Shown: positions 1-11,487 of the stretch, in pieces
How positions within the stretch are numbered: position 1 is the first letter of the stretch
Layout: each line of letters begins with the position of its first letter
Origin: Metarhizium brunneum
Taxonomy: Eukaryota; Ascomycota; Sordariomycetes; Hypocreales; Clavicipitaceae
Direction: 5' to 3'
DNA length: 64,000 nucleotides
Assembly: GCF_013426205.1 (NCBI RefSeq)
Contig: NC_089425.1
Coordinates: forward strand, 2,542,001 to 2,606,000
Notes under the pieces: model-generated
What the model was told of the DNA's origin: nothing
The model's database searches: none
What the model saw: the letters and a program-made list of their open reading frames with translations, nothing else
Made by a program: the position numbers and the translations under genes

Positions 1-1413
1 GGCCCATGCATGCATTGCCCAAGGCATGTTGCACTGGTGCAGCAATCTTGACGGGGTGGACGACGTGACGGGCAGCCTTGGGAAAGTGAGGCGAACGGCA
101 GGGCGCACCACCTCCACTTTTCATCTTTCGAGTTGGCCAAGTGACTGCTGGATGTTATCGATGGATGGCTCGTCGAGATGAGGTGCAGACGAATATGCAG
201 ACAAACATGCAAGCACTACTCCGTATGTACGCAAGCAGACATGTAGACAAGGTGTATACATACACGAGCACGGAGTGCCGTATGGAGTAATACGTAGTAG
301 GAAAAAGAGAGCAGTCAAAGGATTAGTCAAAGGACAAAGGACAAAGGACAGTCAATGTGCCAGCAAGCCAGAAGGTCGTCGACGGCAGTTAGGCCCATTG
401 CTCCTTCCCCCAAGACGATTGGATCATCTACGCCTAAGCACCCAATCGCCCAACCGCCCACCGCCCTTCAGGGTTCACTGTTCTTCATGTCCTGTGGCTG
501 ATTCTTTGCATAGCCATCGCCATTGCCATCATCCCCATTTCCGCTCTCTCACTCTCCGTTTCACAACACTCTTTGCGTCGCACCCTCTGATGCGATTTGT
601 TTTCTTGGCCAGCTTTGTCATGTGCCGACCTGGCCTCGATCAACGAATAAGCCATCCCGCATCTTCACCCTCGACCCGGCGCCTGCTGTTTGGCGCCACA
701 CACTGGGTCCTCTTGTTCCATCGTGTCGTGTATCCCCTGGCCGGCTTTCGCATGCCATGCTAATGTCACCGGGGTACGGTTCGATTTGTGGCCGAATTTG
801 AGTTGTCTTGGGTTGCTACTTTTTCCTGTGCCACCTCCGCATTAGGTTCATCACGCTCCCTCAAGACAGAGCTTGATACTCTACGACTCTACGACCCTAG
901 TCGTCACTCTCTCCCTTTCGCCAACTTGCATCTCAAATCCATTGCTGGTTGCAATTTCGCCTTTCTGGAAACCGTCTATTTGAACTTTTGAAACCACTAG
1001 ACGATACGGAGTACTCCTGTTTCCCACGGTTGTCTTGGAGCCCTGCCCATCCATCCTTCGGAATCGCCTCAGTGGATCATGAACTCTATACCGACCTCCT
1101 TTGGCACTATAACCTTTCTCTTTGCTGGATGACGCGGTATAACCAAGTTCACCTCGAAATATAGCCAAATATCTGGAGGATTAGCCTTTCGCATATCGAT
1201 CATCTAGTATCTTTATCGATCCTCGCTTGTTACGGCGTCTCAGTCTCACTTCGCAAGCATTCTTGCTCTTTCACCCCCAGGTCGCGATCCTTTTCATCAG
1301 CTTTTCTCTTCAGGAGCGGGATTTCTTCTCACCGCTGCCTGTATTTTTATTGGACCAGGCTTCTCTGCCCAGGCATCGCTCCTCAACGTGCTGGATTGAC
1401 CTAGCTCGGAAAA
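1..1413. other. Intergenic upstream region
   Basis: No convincing gene is seen. The short open frames here lack protein-like composition. The segment holds TACGGAGTAC at 1005-1014, related sequence around 215-290, and a short tandem repeat of AAAGGAC at about 315-350. The last few hundred bases are pyrimidine-rich and probably form the promoter and 5' leader of the zinc-finger gene that starts at 1414. Confidence 0.6.
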
Positions 1414-4000
1414 ATGCAACCTGACATTGGAAATCCCCTCGGTAGGGGCCGTCAAACCTACCAGAGGAATAAGAGATGGACTGAAGGAAGACGTCAACAG
1501 TCCAACGTGGACCCATGGGCTCCTGAGCGTCTCATGCCTCTGGGAGGCGACAGTATGAGACAGGAGTTTGTTTTCCAAAAGTTTACAACGGATGTTGCCA
1601 ACGACCCCTTCATCCCGACAGGAGTTATCGCACCATTTTCCTTAGAAAGACATCAGGACCAGAACGTTCTTGAGGCGCAGCTAGCAGCACCACCTCAACA
1701 ACAACAGCCCTTCTATTCCGGCGACATACACCACAATGTGGGCATATATGCGAGCCACGATGACTCTGGTTATGGCGGTAGTCGTGTATCCCACACTGTC
1801 ACAAGCCCTTCTATCGACGCAGGACAGGAAGGCAATTGGTCCCAACTGCAATGCGACATGTGCAATGAATTCAAGGCCAAGAACAAATCAGAACTAAGGT
1901 ACTGTCATTCCAAACAACGCCCCAAAATATTAATGATTGAATGATCGAAGTCCTCTTTGCCTTTCAACAGCACTAACCGAATGGTCTAGAAAGCATCAGA
2001 ATCGCCACACGAAGCCCCATAAGTGTACTGTTCCGACATGTCACAAAGGGTTTGCGACGGCAAATGACCTTGAAAGACACAGGAGAACTGTTCACCGGGA
2101 TTCGTGCCACAATGACAGCAACTCCATTGTGTATAAATGCACCCATTGTTTGACCGAGCCTGGTAAGCAGAACAGACGAAAGAAGCAGGAATGGCCTAGG
2201 AAGGATAATTTCATCGCACATCTGGCGAGAATACACAGTATTGACGCCAATGTTATGGACAATTTGGATCAATACATTGTTCGTAGCCAGTCACAGCCTG
2301 TGACCTTGCCCGATATTGCACAAAGGAGCAATAGAGACGCCGCGCAACGAAACGACCTGACAGGGGTGGGGACTCTGCCAGATCTCATGGCTCCTCAAAC
2401 AGAGGGCACCTATGTAAAGCAACTTGCAAATTTGACAGGAGGTCAAGTCAATGCTCTCACAGAGCAACGTCTGAGGAAATTTTGGCAGAACAACTCTAAC
2501 CACTTTGAGTCTTCTGGGGAGCCTCAATACATCACCCCCCACATGCTGGGACAAGGACTGAATGACGATTTATTACTTGACTCTTCATTGGAGACTGCAC
2601 AAAACCGGCCACTTGACTTCGAATTTGTGAGCAACCACAGCGTGATGGATCCTCCGCCGCAAAATGATGGCATGATCGCAAGCTTGCAATATCCTGGCAT
2701 TGCAACCAATGGCGGGGAAACCAATGATGCCGGTATGGATAATGATGAGACCGACGCATGTATTCCCAATCACTTGGAGCGTCCAAACTCTCCCTCTGAA
2801 ATTGTTCCCGAGCCTCTCGAATCAGCAGCGCCACCTTTGCAAGCTGACCATGGAACAGAGGACAACGCTATCATGGACGTTGTGAAGAGGCTGCAACTCC
2901 CTGCGCCAGTAGGCCCATCATCTAGTCTTACAGACCATGTTAAAAAACTGCCTCAAGAGACTCGGGATGCCCTGGTAGCTGCTCTTTTCCCATCTGGCCT
3001 GGATGACGATGATCAGAGCATTATTGATCTCGACACAGCAGCCAAGGGTCAGAATGCATGCCATATGTGTCAAAAAAGGTTTAGGCGACCCTGTGAGTTG
3101 ACGTACGTATTTCTGTTGAACCAGTCACATTTCCCTCATGCCGTGAAGACCAAGCTAACCTCGAAGCAGGAAGCATATGAAAAGACATTCGAAGCCATAC
3201 GGATGCACATGGAAGGGATGTTCCAAGACATTTGGGAGTAAGAACGACTGGAAACGACACGAATGCAAACAGCATTATCATATGGAAACGTGGACATGCG
3301 ATTTAAGCTCTTGCCCAAAGAGGAGTTGGAATCGTCGCGAGACATTCAAAGCTCATCTAATTAAGGAACACATGTTCGCCGGACTCGAAGTCCTAGAAAG
3401 GAAGGTAGAGCAGTGCCGTCGTGGCGCAAATAGTGCTTCACATTTTTGGTGCGGCTTCTGTGTCAAAAATATTGATGTAACAGCAACAGCAACATGGACC
3501 TCGAAGTTTGACCACATTGATAACCACTTTTGCGGCAAGGATGGCATGGAGCAGAAGAGCATAGACGAATGGATACATCCTGAGCCTGAGAACCGTGAAG
3601 ATATCGCAGAGGCTCTAAGCAGTGCATCGCATAGCACTCCCATTACGTTTTACCCACCAGATATAAACGGGTTCCGTAAGAGGAAAGCAGAACCAACAAA
3701 TTTCGAGTCCCAGCCGCTTGGAAAGAAACAGAGTCCAGGCTATATATTAGCAGAGATGTGGGATTGTGTAAGCACCTTCCTTTTCGAAGCCGCCGTAAGG
3801 TTACTGACATTTGACAGTGCGGTTGTGGCGCCTTCTTGAATATCAAAACTTCTCCAAGTTGTATCACCTGTGAACATGTCCGTTGCGACTACTGCCCCGT
3901 TTCACGAGACGTCCTGCGTCATGAAGAAGATATAACGGGGTACCAGTTTAACGATATATCGGCTTTTGGCGAGCGGGATCTGGCCATGCACGCGGGATGA
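1414..4000 (+). CDS. C2H2 zinc-finger protein, putative transcription factor (4 exons)
   Basis: Model: exons 1414-1898, 1990-3102, 3170-3767 and 3818-4000, giving 792 residues. All three introns are GT-AG (91, 67, 50 nt) and keep the frame. Finger 1 has C147, C150, H164 and H168, and finger 2 follows at once (C174, C179, H192, H197). After a disordered, acidic middle part come a third finger (from C519, CHMC) and two more with long loops (motifs GSKNDWKRH and NRRETFKAH). The C-terminus is a further Cys-rich patch (WDCGCGAF, then C-x2-C-x2-H-x2-C-x2-C), reached only by splicing the last intron. Tandem fingers support a nuclear nucleic-acid-binding role; the target is unknown. Introns 1 and 2 interrupt fingers 1 and 3 at the same place, just before the first ligand histidine and in phase 2. 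The start has an A-rich context (AAAATGC). The gene at 11488 encodes a protein of similar finger style. Confidence 0.85.
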
Positions 4001-5483
4001 GACTAGAAATCTACGGCGGATTCATAATGGGTTCATGTGTGCAATGAGTAATGACACTTGATAATGCTATTTGCATCAATTCTTCTGTTGGCATATGATG
4101 ATGGTGCGGTTGTACGTATGCTAGAGCGGGAAGGATAGATAATAGCGGAGAGCCGACTGGACGTCTGTTCTAATCAAAATCCCCTTGGCTGCTTCAGAAT
4201 TACGTCGGCGTGGTGGCTGCTGTTTGTGGATTGAACATGGAATGAGCTGGCCTATTCGTGTGCATTTCATCTCACGACCCTGGAAAAAAAGACCCATGTT
4301 CTTTTGCTGCAGGACGCATCACTTGCGATCTTGTCATTTGATTCCTACCCCGGACCCAACAGCGAAATGGGAAACCCGTCACTGGGTATCGGTCTCGGTA
4401 TTGGAAATGACTCATCACAAACCCCATTCTGTTGGCATTCAGTTACCTCTCGGCGATCCCAGCGCCTGTCCGCACGCAAAGGCAACGATGTCCAACCCAC
4501 CCTGCTTACCGGATGGTTGCGACCCCCCCCCAGTCATCTTGTTTCCCACCCCAGAACCCAGCTCTGTGACTCTGTCGGTGTTGCCGCACCCTGCATGAGA
4601 TCAATGCGGTGCATTTTTATGGAGTACAGACAGGAAACACAGCTGCCGCCGGGCATAACCACGGCGCACAGAGCGCTGTGCGCGTGTTGCGCTGTCTAAA
4701 AGTCTCAGCGGCATCTTCTGAACGTATACACACCAGCTGCAGATCGCGCCGAGCCTTAAAAGGCGGATGAACCCGCCCCCGATCCATCAACTGTGTTCAG
4801 GGAATTTGGGCACTTGCGGCTGATAGAGAAACATTGTCGGATGCTTGCGAAGAGGCGAATAGCGAACCACGGTTTGTCATGGCATTGGGACACTTGGGTG
4901 AACTCCAGGGGCTGAGAGGGATCAAGTTGTGACCTTGTCGCTAGTAATTCAACTCGCAGGGCTGAAATTGATCAACGAGCTATGGCCACATTGTTGGAAC
5001 GCAAGACAATCACGGCATACACGCAGTTTGTCCAAGTATTGGCGTAGGGACAGGTTCATTCGCAATGAATTACTCCGATGTCCGTAATTCTTTGTCCATC
5101 GGCGGGAGAGAGCAGGTCTACACCCGCATGAAACGTTTGGGCGGCCGCGATCTTATTTACTTGAGTACTATATTTGGTTTTCTCAAAGGCCTGGATTACT
5201 GAGTGGCCGTTCCACTGGTCCTAGCGATGTTTGATCAGTAACAACTCCACAACCAGCATTTCCTCGTTTCCTGTTGGCCTGTTCCCTAGAGGATCACCTC
5301 AACGGCGGAGCGGCTTGCCGTTGAAGAATGTCTATGCCAGCCGTTGTCCATCATTTTGCTGATCGACAAATTTGGAGTGCTAGCCGGGCGAGGAAGGGGA
5401 GCGACTAACAAATGGCCCGCTTGAATGCAACCCAGTACATGTTGTGACAGTCTCATTCATCTTCGAGGTCGCACAGATGGGAC

Positions 5484-5730
5484 ACGGAGTACGGAGTACA
5501 TGTAGCCGGCTCTCGGTCATTTCTTTCTTATCCCAACTGTGTTGGGGTTGCACAAACCTTTCGCGCCGGCCGGTGTCTAGGGTCAAACTCTTTTGGGAGT
5601 GCAGCCTCAGTACGGAGTACACCTTGACCATTCAAGTTCCCAACGCCACAGGACTTTTGGAGCCAAGGTACGGAGTATGTACATAGTACCTACTTTAGTA
5701 CCTAGGTAGGTAAGTACCTAGGTATGTATT
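5484..5730. repeat. Cluster of TACGGAGTAC palindromes and GGTACCTA tracts
   Basis: ACGGAGTACGGAGTAC lies at about 5484-5499, TACGGAGTAC at 5611-5620 and TACGGAGTATGTAC from 5669. These are followed by repeated TAGGTACCTA-like words up to about 5730. All are self-complementary or nearly so. The origin is unknown; they may be remnants of small inverted-repeat elements or a simple amplified word. Confidence 0.6.
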
Positions 5731-7841
5731 GTATGTACTTAAACACATGAGGCATGGGCTGGTCCTTCCTTTGAATCAGTCTGCGATACCCAGGCAATGG
5801 ATGGTGCACGTGTTCCCGCTCCTCAGCTCAAACCCCAGGGCTGGCAGGGCTGGAGAACATGAAGGCGGCAAGGCGCAGGTGAACAAAACAAAACGACGAG
5901 GCAACTGGAGCACATGCACTCGTCGCCTGTTGGTTGCGCGCCACTAGGCAACTGAGGCAAGGTTCTCTCGGTGGGTGTGGGAACGACGCACATGCTCGAC
6001 GGTGAACGCAGTCAACTAGCTACTACCTAGTAGTAGTTAATAATTGGCGGATTGAGACAAACATCAGGCCATACTACTAGTATTTCAATGACTTGCCATT
6101 GGCAACCCGATCGGGTCTATGGAGAGACTGGGCACTCGTGCTGACCGTGTACGGATATGGTTGAACAAGAGGGCCTCTCTGATGCTGAAACGAACACTGC
6201 CATCCATTGATGCAACCTTGCCTATCATCAGACGTGTCTTGACGCCATGGGGATCATGTTTGATCAAGTAGACGAACTTGCTCTCAGCCTCGATCATTGT
6301 GGCGGAGTTGTTGTGGTCCAGCTGCATAGCCGACACCACAGGACAATGACATTTCATATTCAGATAGCGAAGCAGAGAAATGGCATCTGGCCCCGTACCT
6401 GGTACTGACGTTAGAGAGCATGGAGCAGCCCGCAGCACACACGACTCCACGGTTTCAGATGAACAGTTCACTGGACCTCGACGTCGGGAGAGCCTTCTGG
6501 GACGGCATGTATGTATCCAACCCAGAAGAGAGGCTAGGAGAGAGACTCGCTCTCGCAGAATACCACGTCTGTACACGACAAGACTGGTTGTTGAAAGTCT
6601 TCCAATAGGTGTGTGGCTGCTTAGCCCCTTTGCATATTTGAGGGACCAGTGACAATATCCGACCAACACAAAAGTCAGGCATTTCCGAGGAACCAACTGG
6701 ACAAATCTGATATGTCTCGTCTGCGATGGTGGCTGAAGAGTTGGCAAATTGTTGGTCTACGGATCAAGACACTCCGCTCCTTCGTACCCGATGGAGCATG
6801 CCCGTCCTAGGAGAGCACCGAGAGACTCCTGTACGACCACGAGGTTCTGGCGACCAAATCGTAATGCCTAAGCCCAACTCGTCCACATACTAGAAAGGTC
6901 TGCCTTGAGGAGATAGCAACAGAGGGTGACCTTTGGATGAGAATAAAAATGCGAGTGTAAGATGTCGTAATGCAAACCTTCTTCTTTTTAGGAGACGCAT
7001 CCACTCCATTAGCGGTTCCATCTCAACCCCTCATCTCCATCAGGGTCGTCAATGTCAGCCATGTGCTTTGAATCACGATATCATGGATACGGTGCCATGG
7101 TGGGACGCAAAATGTATTTGGCCAGACCGGATACCTGGCTCTCCTGAGCAAAACTGGCATATGCCGGAATATATCAGCGTATACTCCGTACTGATGACAG
7201 GTAAATACCTCTTGCCAAAGATAGCATATGACAGAGGAGCTATTTAGCGGGACAGCAGATTCAGACAACGGCTTAGGGATTTAGCCGTGTGCTAAAGATT
7301 AGAAGCCGACGATCTGCGGGAGCTTAACGACTAGTGACCGACCTGTCACTTTTCTTCGGACGCCATGTGGAAGCGGATCATCCTCCAGCATGCAGGACAT
7401 GATAGAGAGACGGGACCCTTAAGGGAGACAGGCGGCAGACCTCGTCGGTGTTGGCTCGAGTCCATTGCCAAGTTCGGTCGGTGCAAGCCCCAGAACTCGC
7501 TCTCCGGTTTTGCCAGAGCAGATCCAACTGCACAATGGCCCTTGACCTTTCTGCCAATAGGCACTGAGAGAAAATGTGACGGTCGGTCGAACTTTTTTGA
7601 TGATGTAGTCACGACTTTACTTCAGTCTGGATATTGTCCACGCTGATGATGCCAGTGAGGTTGGTGACTAAACACGGAAGGACTGATGGATTCAAGATGT
7701 CACAAGCAGCTGATGACTGGCTGGCGGGCCCGAGCCACGCTGCTTCAGGTGGCAGTCTGATTCTTACTGTAGAACTGAGTAGTATCCAAGTACGGAGTAC
7801 TGGTATTGTCTTGTGCATGAAAGTGGGCGAGGCGCGCAACA

Positions 7842-7863
7842 TACTACTCCGTACGGAGTAGTA
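7842..7863. repeat. Perfect 22-bp palindrome with back-to-back TACTCCGTA words
   Basis: The sequence reads the same on both strands over 22 bases, centred on GTAC, and consists of ACTCCGT followed by its inverse ACGGAGT. It is the longest perfect copy seen of a motif scattered through the intergenic DNA of this window. Its function is unknown. Confidence 0.7.
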
Positions 7864-8162
7864 CAATCGAACCAAGCGTGTCGTGGGCTTGAATTTGAGG
7901 CGGCGGGCCAAACGCAACTGTGCGCAGCGGGCGGACCTGCAGCTGGGGCTCCCGAGACCATGCGTAAAAGAAATTGGCGGCAGGCAGTGGTGCAGACTCA
8001 TGATGAGCACTCCGTATACACCGTGGATTGCCGCTCTCAGTACTTAACGAGAGGACGATGCCCGCGATGATGCTGATGCTGATGACTGCCTCAGCGTGAC
8101 ATTGAAGATGACAGGCGAAGGCGTGGCCGAAGCCGTCGAGCACCTTGCTGGTCAAAAATAAC

Positions 8163-8240
8163 AACCCTACTTTAGGCAAGTACCTTGGGTGTCTAGGTAG
8201 GTAGGTACCTTCGTATGTACCCAGGTAGGTACCTACTATA
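8163..8240. repeat. GGTACCTA-type tract
   Basis: Imperfect tandem words built from AGGTA, GTACC and CTAGGTAGGTA. Similar tracts occur at 5690-5730 and 54105-54185, and shorter ones near 21205, 22814 and 23280. TACTCCGTAT follows at about 8262. All the copies I found are intergenic. Confidence 0.6.
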
Positions 8241-11200
8241 ACGAGGGAATACATGATGACTACTCCGTATTGCTCTTTCTGTTTTATTGTTGTTGTTTTT
8301 TATTAGTCTACCTAGCTCAAGCACAGTGGTGGAAGGCACGACTCATCGGTGCTGAGACCCAGTTTTGGTTCAACCAGCATGCCGGCTTTTGTCCTTGGCG
8401 TTCCTGGCCTGCCTGATCAACTCAGTTGGGAAAGGTGCGCTTGCTTTCCGTGGTCCCGCGTGCCGCCACCCGCTTCGGCCGCCGGCGCAGTCGACGAGCC
8501 AGGTTTGTCGTGACAGGTGGCAGGCACCAAGGACAACTACTTCCTACGTGGCTACTCCGTACGTAGTCTCTTTAATCTGCCGCAGACTACAATTCGCCCG
8601 ACGACAGACGAGGGACTACGGTCGACGATCGACAGGACAAGAACCAGGCCTAGTTCTGCGTCTGATGTTTGGCCTCGACGCCTGTCCCCGTTCAATCTTG
8701 TATCCAAATCGATCCAGCTCACGCCCTGCTTCAATGACGGGGGGATGACCCCGTACAAGAACGTAAACATACCGGTCATCTTCCAACTCCGTCACTCGCC
8801 CTTTCGCATCCCCGTGCTTCCTACTGGGCCATCCGTCCATCTCTCTGGCTATTTCTCCAGCTCAGGTGGGCCAAGTTGCGCGATTCGCGCCTATGGCGGA
8901 CCGGTCATTCGTACAATACTCGACCCTCCATGCCGCCCCCCATCCTTCTGCACTTGGCTTGCATAGCAAAATACTCGCGCCGTGCAACAAGTTCATTAGC
9001 GATACCAACGGGTGGTTTGAGATGCATGTGCGTAGACCCCGTACCGTCTCTCTTGCGAGATACCATGACCTACGTGTCTGGCATGTTAACTAACCACCAT
9101 AATATCAACTAGACAAGACCCCGAGTAACGGGTGAGATTTGATGCGACCTGCGAGCGACAAACGCCAGACTTTTCGCCCCCCTCCTGACTGACAACCTGG
9201 GCGACACGGCCATGCATCAGAGACACCGAAAATAGAAGCAACTGCTGGTCAGCTCCATCAGTTCCCTCACCCACCTCCTCCCAGCAGGACAAACCAACAT
9301 GCATCCTCACACAACCGCACACGCTAGTGCGGCCACTTATACGTCCAGCTCCCCCCCCCCAAACATACATGCCTGTCTGCATTGTTACACAGGACCAACC
9401 GACTTGACATTTTTCAGAACTCTCACTGAGCCCAATAATGTCCGCGTGTGGCCCAACCGTTCATTCCCCTGTATGTTTGTCCCCAAATTAGATTTAGCCC
9501 GACGAGTTACAGTTTCCGGAACAGCTCCAAAGGACTGGTGACGAATCTTTAATATTGCTTCAAGATGAAGAGCCAACTCACAAGTCGGCTTATCTCTTCG
9601 CTTCTCATTCAAAACAAGGGAGTATTTGGGAAAGAAGATTGCTATGGCAGACGTAAAAGGTGTCTCGTCTCGCACAGTATTCATGATTATCCTCACGGCC
9701 GACGTTGCAAAGGAGCGCCTAGTCATTTCTGTACTTTTAGGTGTCATAAAACCCTCGCTGCAAGCCACAGCAGTTGGCTGGCCCCGGATATGAGAGGCCC
9801 TAAACGCTGACATGGCCCCATTTGGCCTGTTCACGACCTGCAGGCTCAGAATTCGTGTTCCTGGGATTGGTGTATTCGCACTGGAACCGAAGCCAGCCCC
9901 AGACATCCCAGAAGCGTAACACCAGAACAAGATTGAAAGCTCTTTACAAAGTACGCAGTACCCTCAGCACACAAAATTGCCCTATTTGTGTGACCAGCCT
10001 GCCCCAGCTTTATTTGCATTGTAGGCAGGGCGCTTGTCTCAAATCTCAGTACGGGGAGTACAACAGCCAGATACCAGTGGACAGAGCTTGCCAGAAACAA
10101 AAACAATGGATGGAAAAAAGAAGCAGGAGGATGAGGATGGAGAGAAGAAGACTGCAAAAGGAACAGTCGAAATAGCCAGGCATAGACGGGCATCTTCTAA
10201 CGCCATTCGAGAAGTCCTGTCAGCAGGGGTCGGTGTCTTGCCAGATGTTGTTCCAACACATCCGATGGACTTCGGCGAACCCTCCGGTGATGGGCATCCA
10301 AAAACAATTCTATGACAAACTGGTCCGATTCGGCAGAATGCCAGCTCCCAGGCGATTCTCCCTGCACGCATTCCCTACCGCTGGTGCGCGCGAACATCGT
10401 TTCCCAATGCAGAGGCAGCCAGGCTACTCCACGAAATGAAGTTTGAGTGGCAGATGGACGCCGACTTCGATTTGCCTTTCGCTCTACACAGGTGTGATTG
10501 TATCAAGGCAATCAATCACCACCGAGAAGTTCTGGAACTCGACACGTGCATACATGAATGCCTGAAATTGAACACTGCAGCATGAAATCATGGCTACTTT
10601 GAGACGCACAATGCCGTGATCCCTGAATTGGCTGACGGGGAACGTCTTCTCGGCCGACAGAACATGAGCAGCATCCACTGCTACCTTAGTTGTCGTGGAC
10701 TATCCAAATGGATGACTTACAGGCCCACACTGTATGCCTCTCTTGACAAGGGATGGATGGGTGCGCAGGCGGGATGGACCCAACAGACCCGTGGACGCGA
10801 GCACCCTCCAAGCAGTAATGATCAAGAAAGGACATGGACTTGGGGGGGACGGGGGGCGTCCATCAATAAACTGTGAGGCTCTGCTCTGCTAGACCAGCAC
10901 CGTCTAGTCGGGGTCCTTTCCTAGTCACCGCCCATACGTCCTCCAGTACGGAGTACACAAGTCTACTAAGAGGTAGTTATCAATGGTCCAACATACGGGG
11001 GCCAGGCTTGTCTCTCGCCTCTTCGGCCAGAGAGGAGCCTATTACTTCTTGCCTCATCTCTTATTTCTATTTCTGAGTCGATACCCCCACATCCAGAAGT
11101 TCAAGTCCCGGACCCTCCACACATATATCCGCCAACCTGGAGCCTCTCTGGGAAGACTCACCTGGAAAGTTCTCGCCGTTGTTTTCTGTACATGGCCTAC

Positions 11201-11487
11201 ACAGAGCCCAAAGTGCTAGCTATCTTTTCTTCCCTTGTATTTGTTCATTTCACGCAGGCTGTGTCATTCAAGCCCGTGTTGGTACACTCCTGAGTCCTCA
11301 TCGCCCCTAGACGCATGTTTATCCTCTTCCTTCCGTCCGCCTCACCCCGAGATCAACTACAGCCACCGGCTCGTCAATACATTTCACAACGTTTGCCTAG
11401 ATTTGGCTGCCGAGCTGCCGAGTTTCTAAGCCGCTGGCTGCCTTGAAACCTCAACGCATTGGCCGTGGAACGAAGCTGTACAAGGGG

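Larger units (their letters stand above)
4001..11487. other. Gene desert of about 7.5 kb
   Basis: No gene could be supported on either strand. Open frames are short, overlap on both strands and lack recognisable domains. The longest is on the minus strand at 9385-9930 (181 codons), with no motif that I recognise. The segment is instead rich in short palindromes of the TACGGAGTAC type (5484, 5611, 5669, 7791, 7842, 8553, 10947) and GGTACCTA-like tracts (5690-5730, 8163-8240). Homopolymer C or G runs lie near 4527, 9350 and 10840. The last part (about 11200-11487) is pyrimidine-rich and probably holds the promoter and leader of the gene at 11488. Confidence 0.6.
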
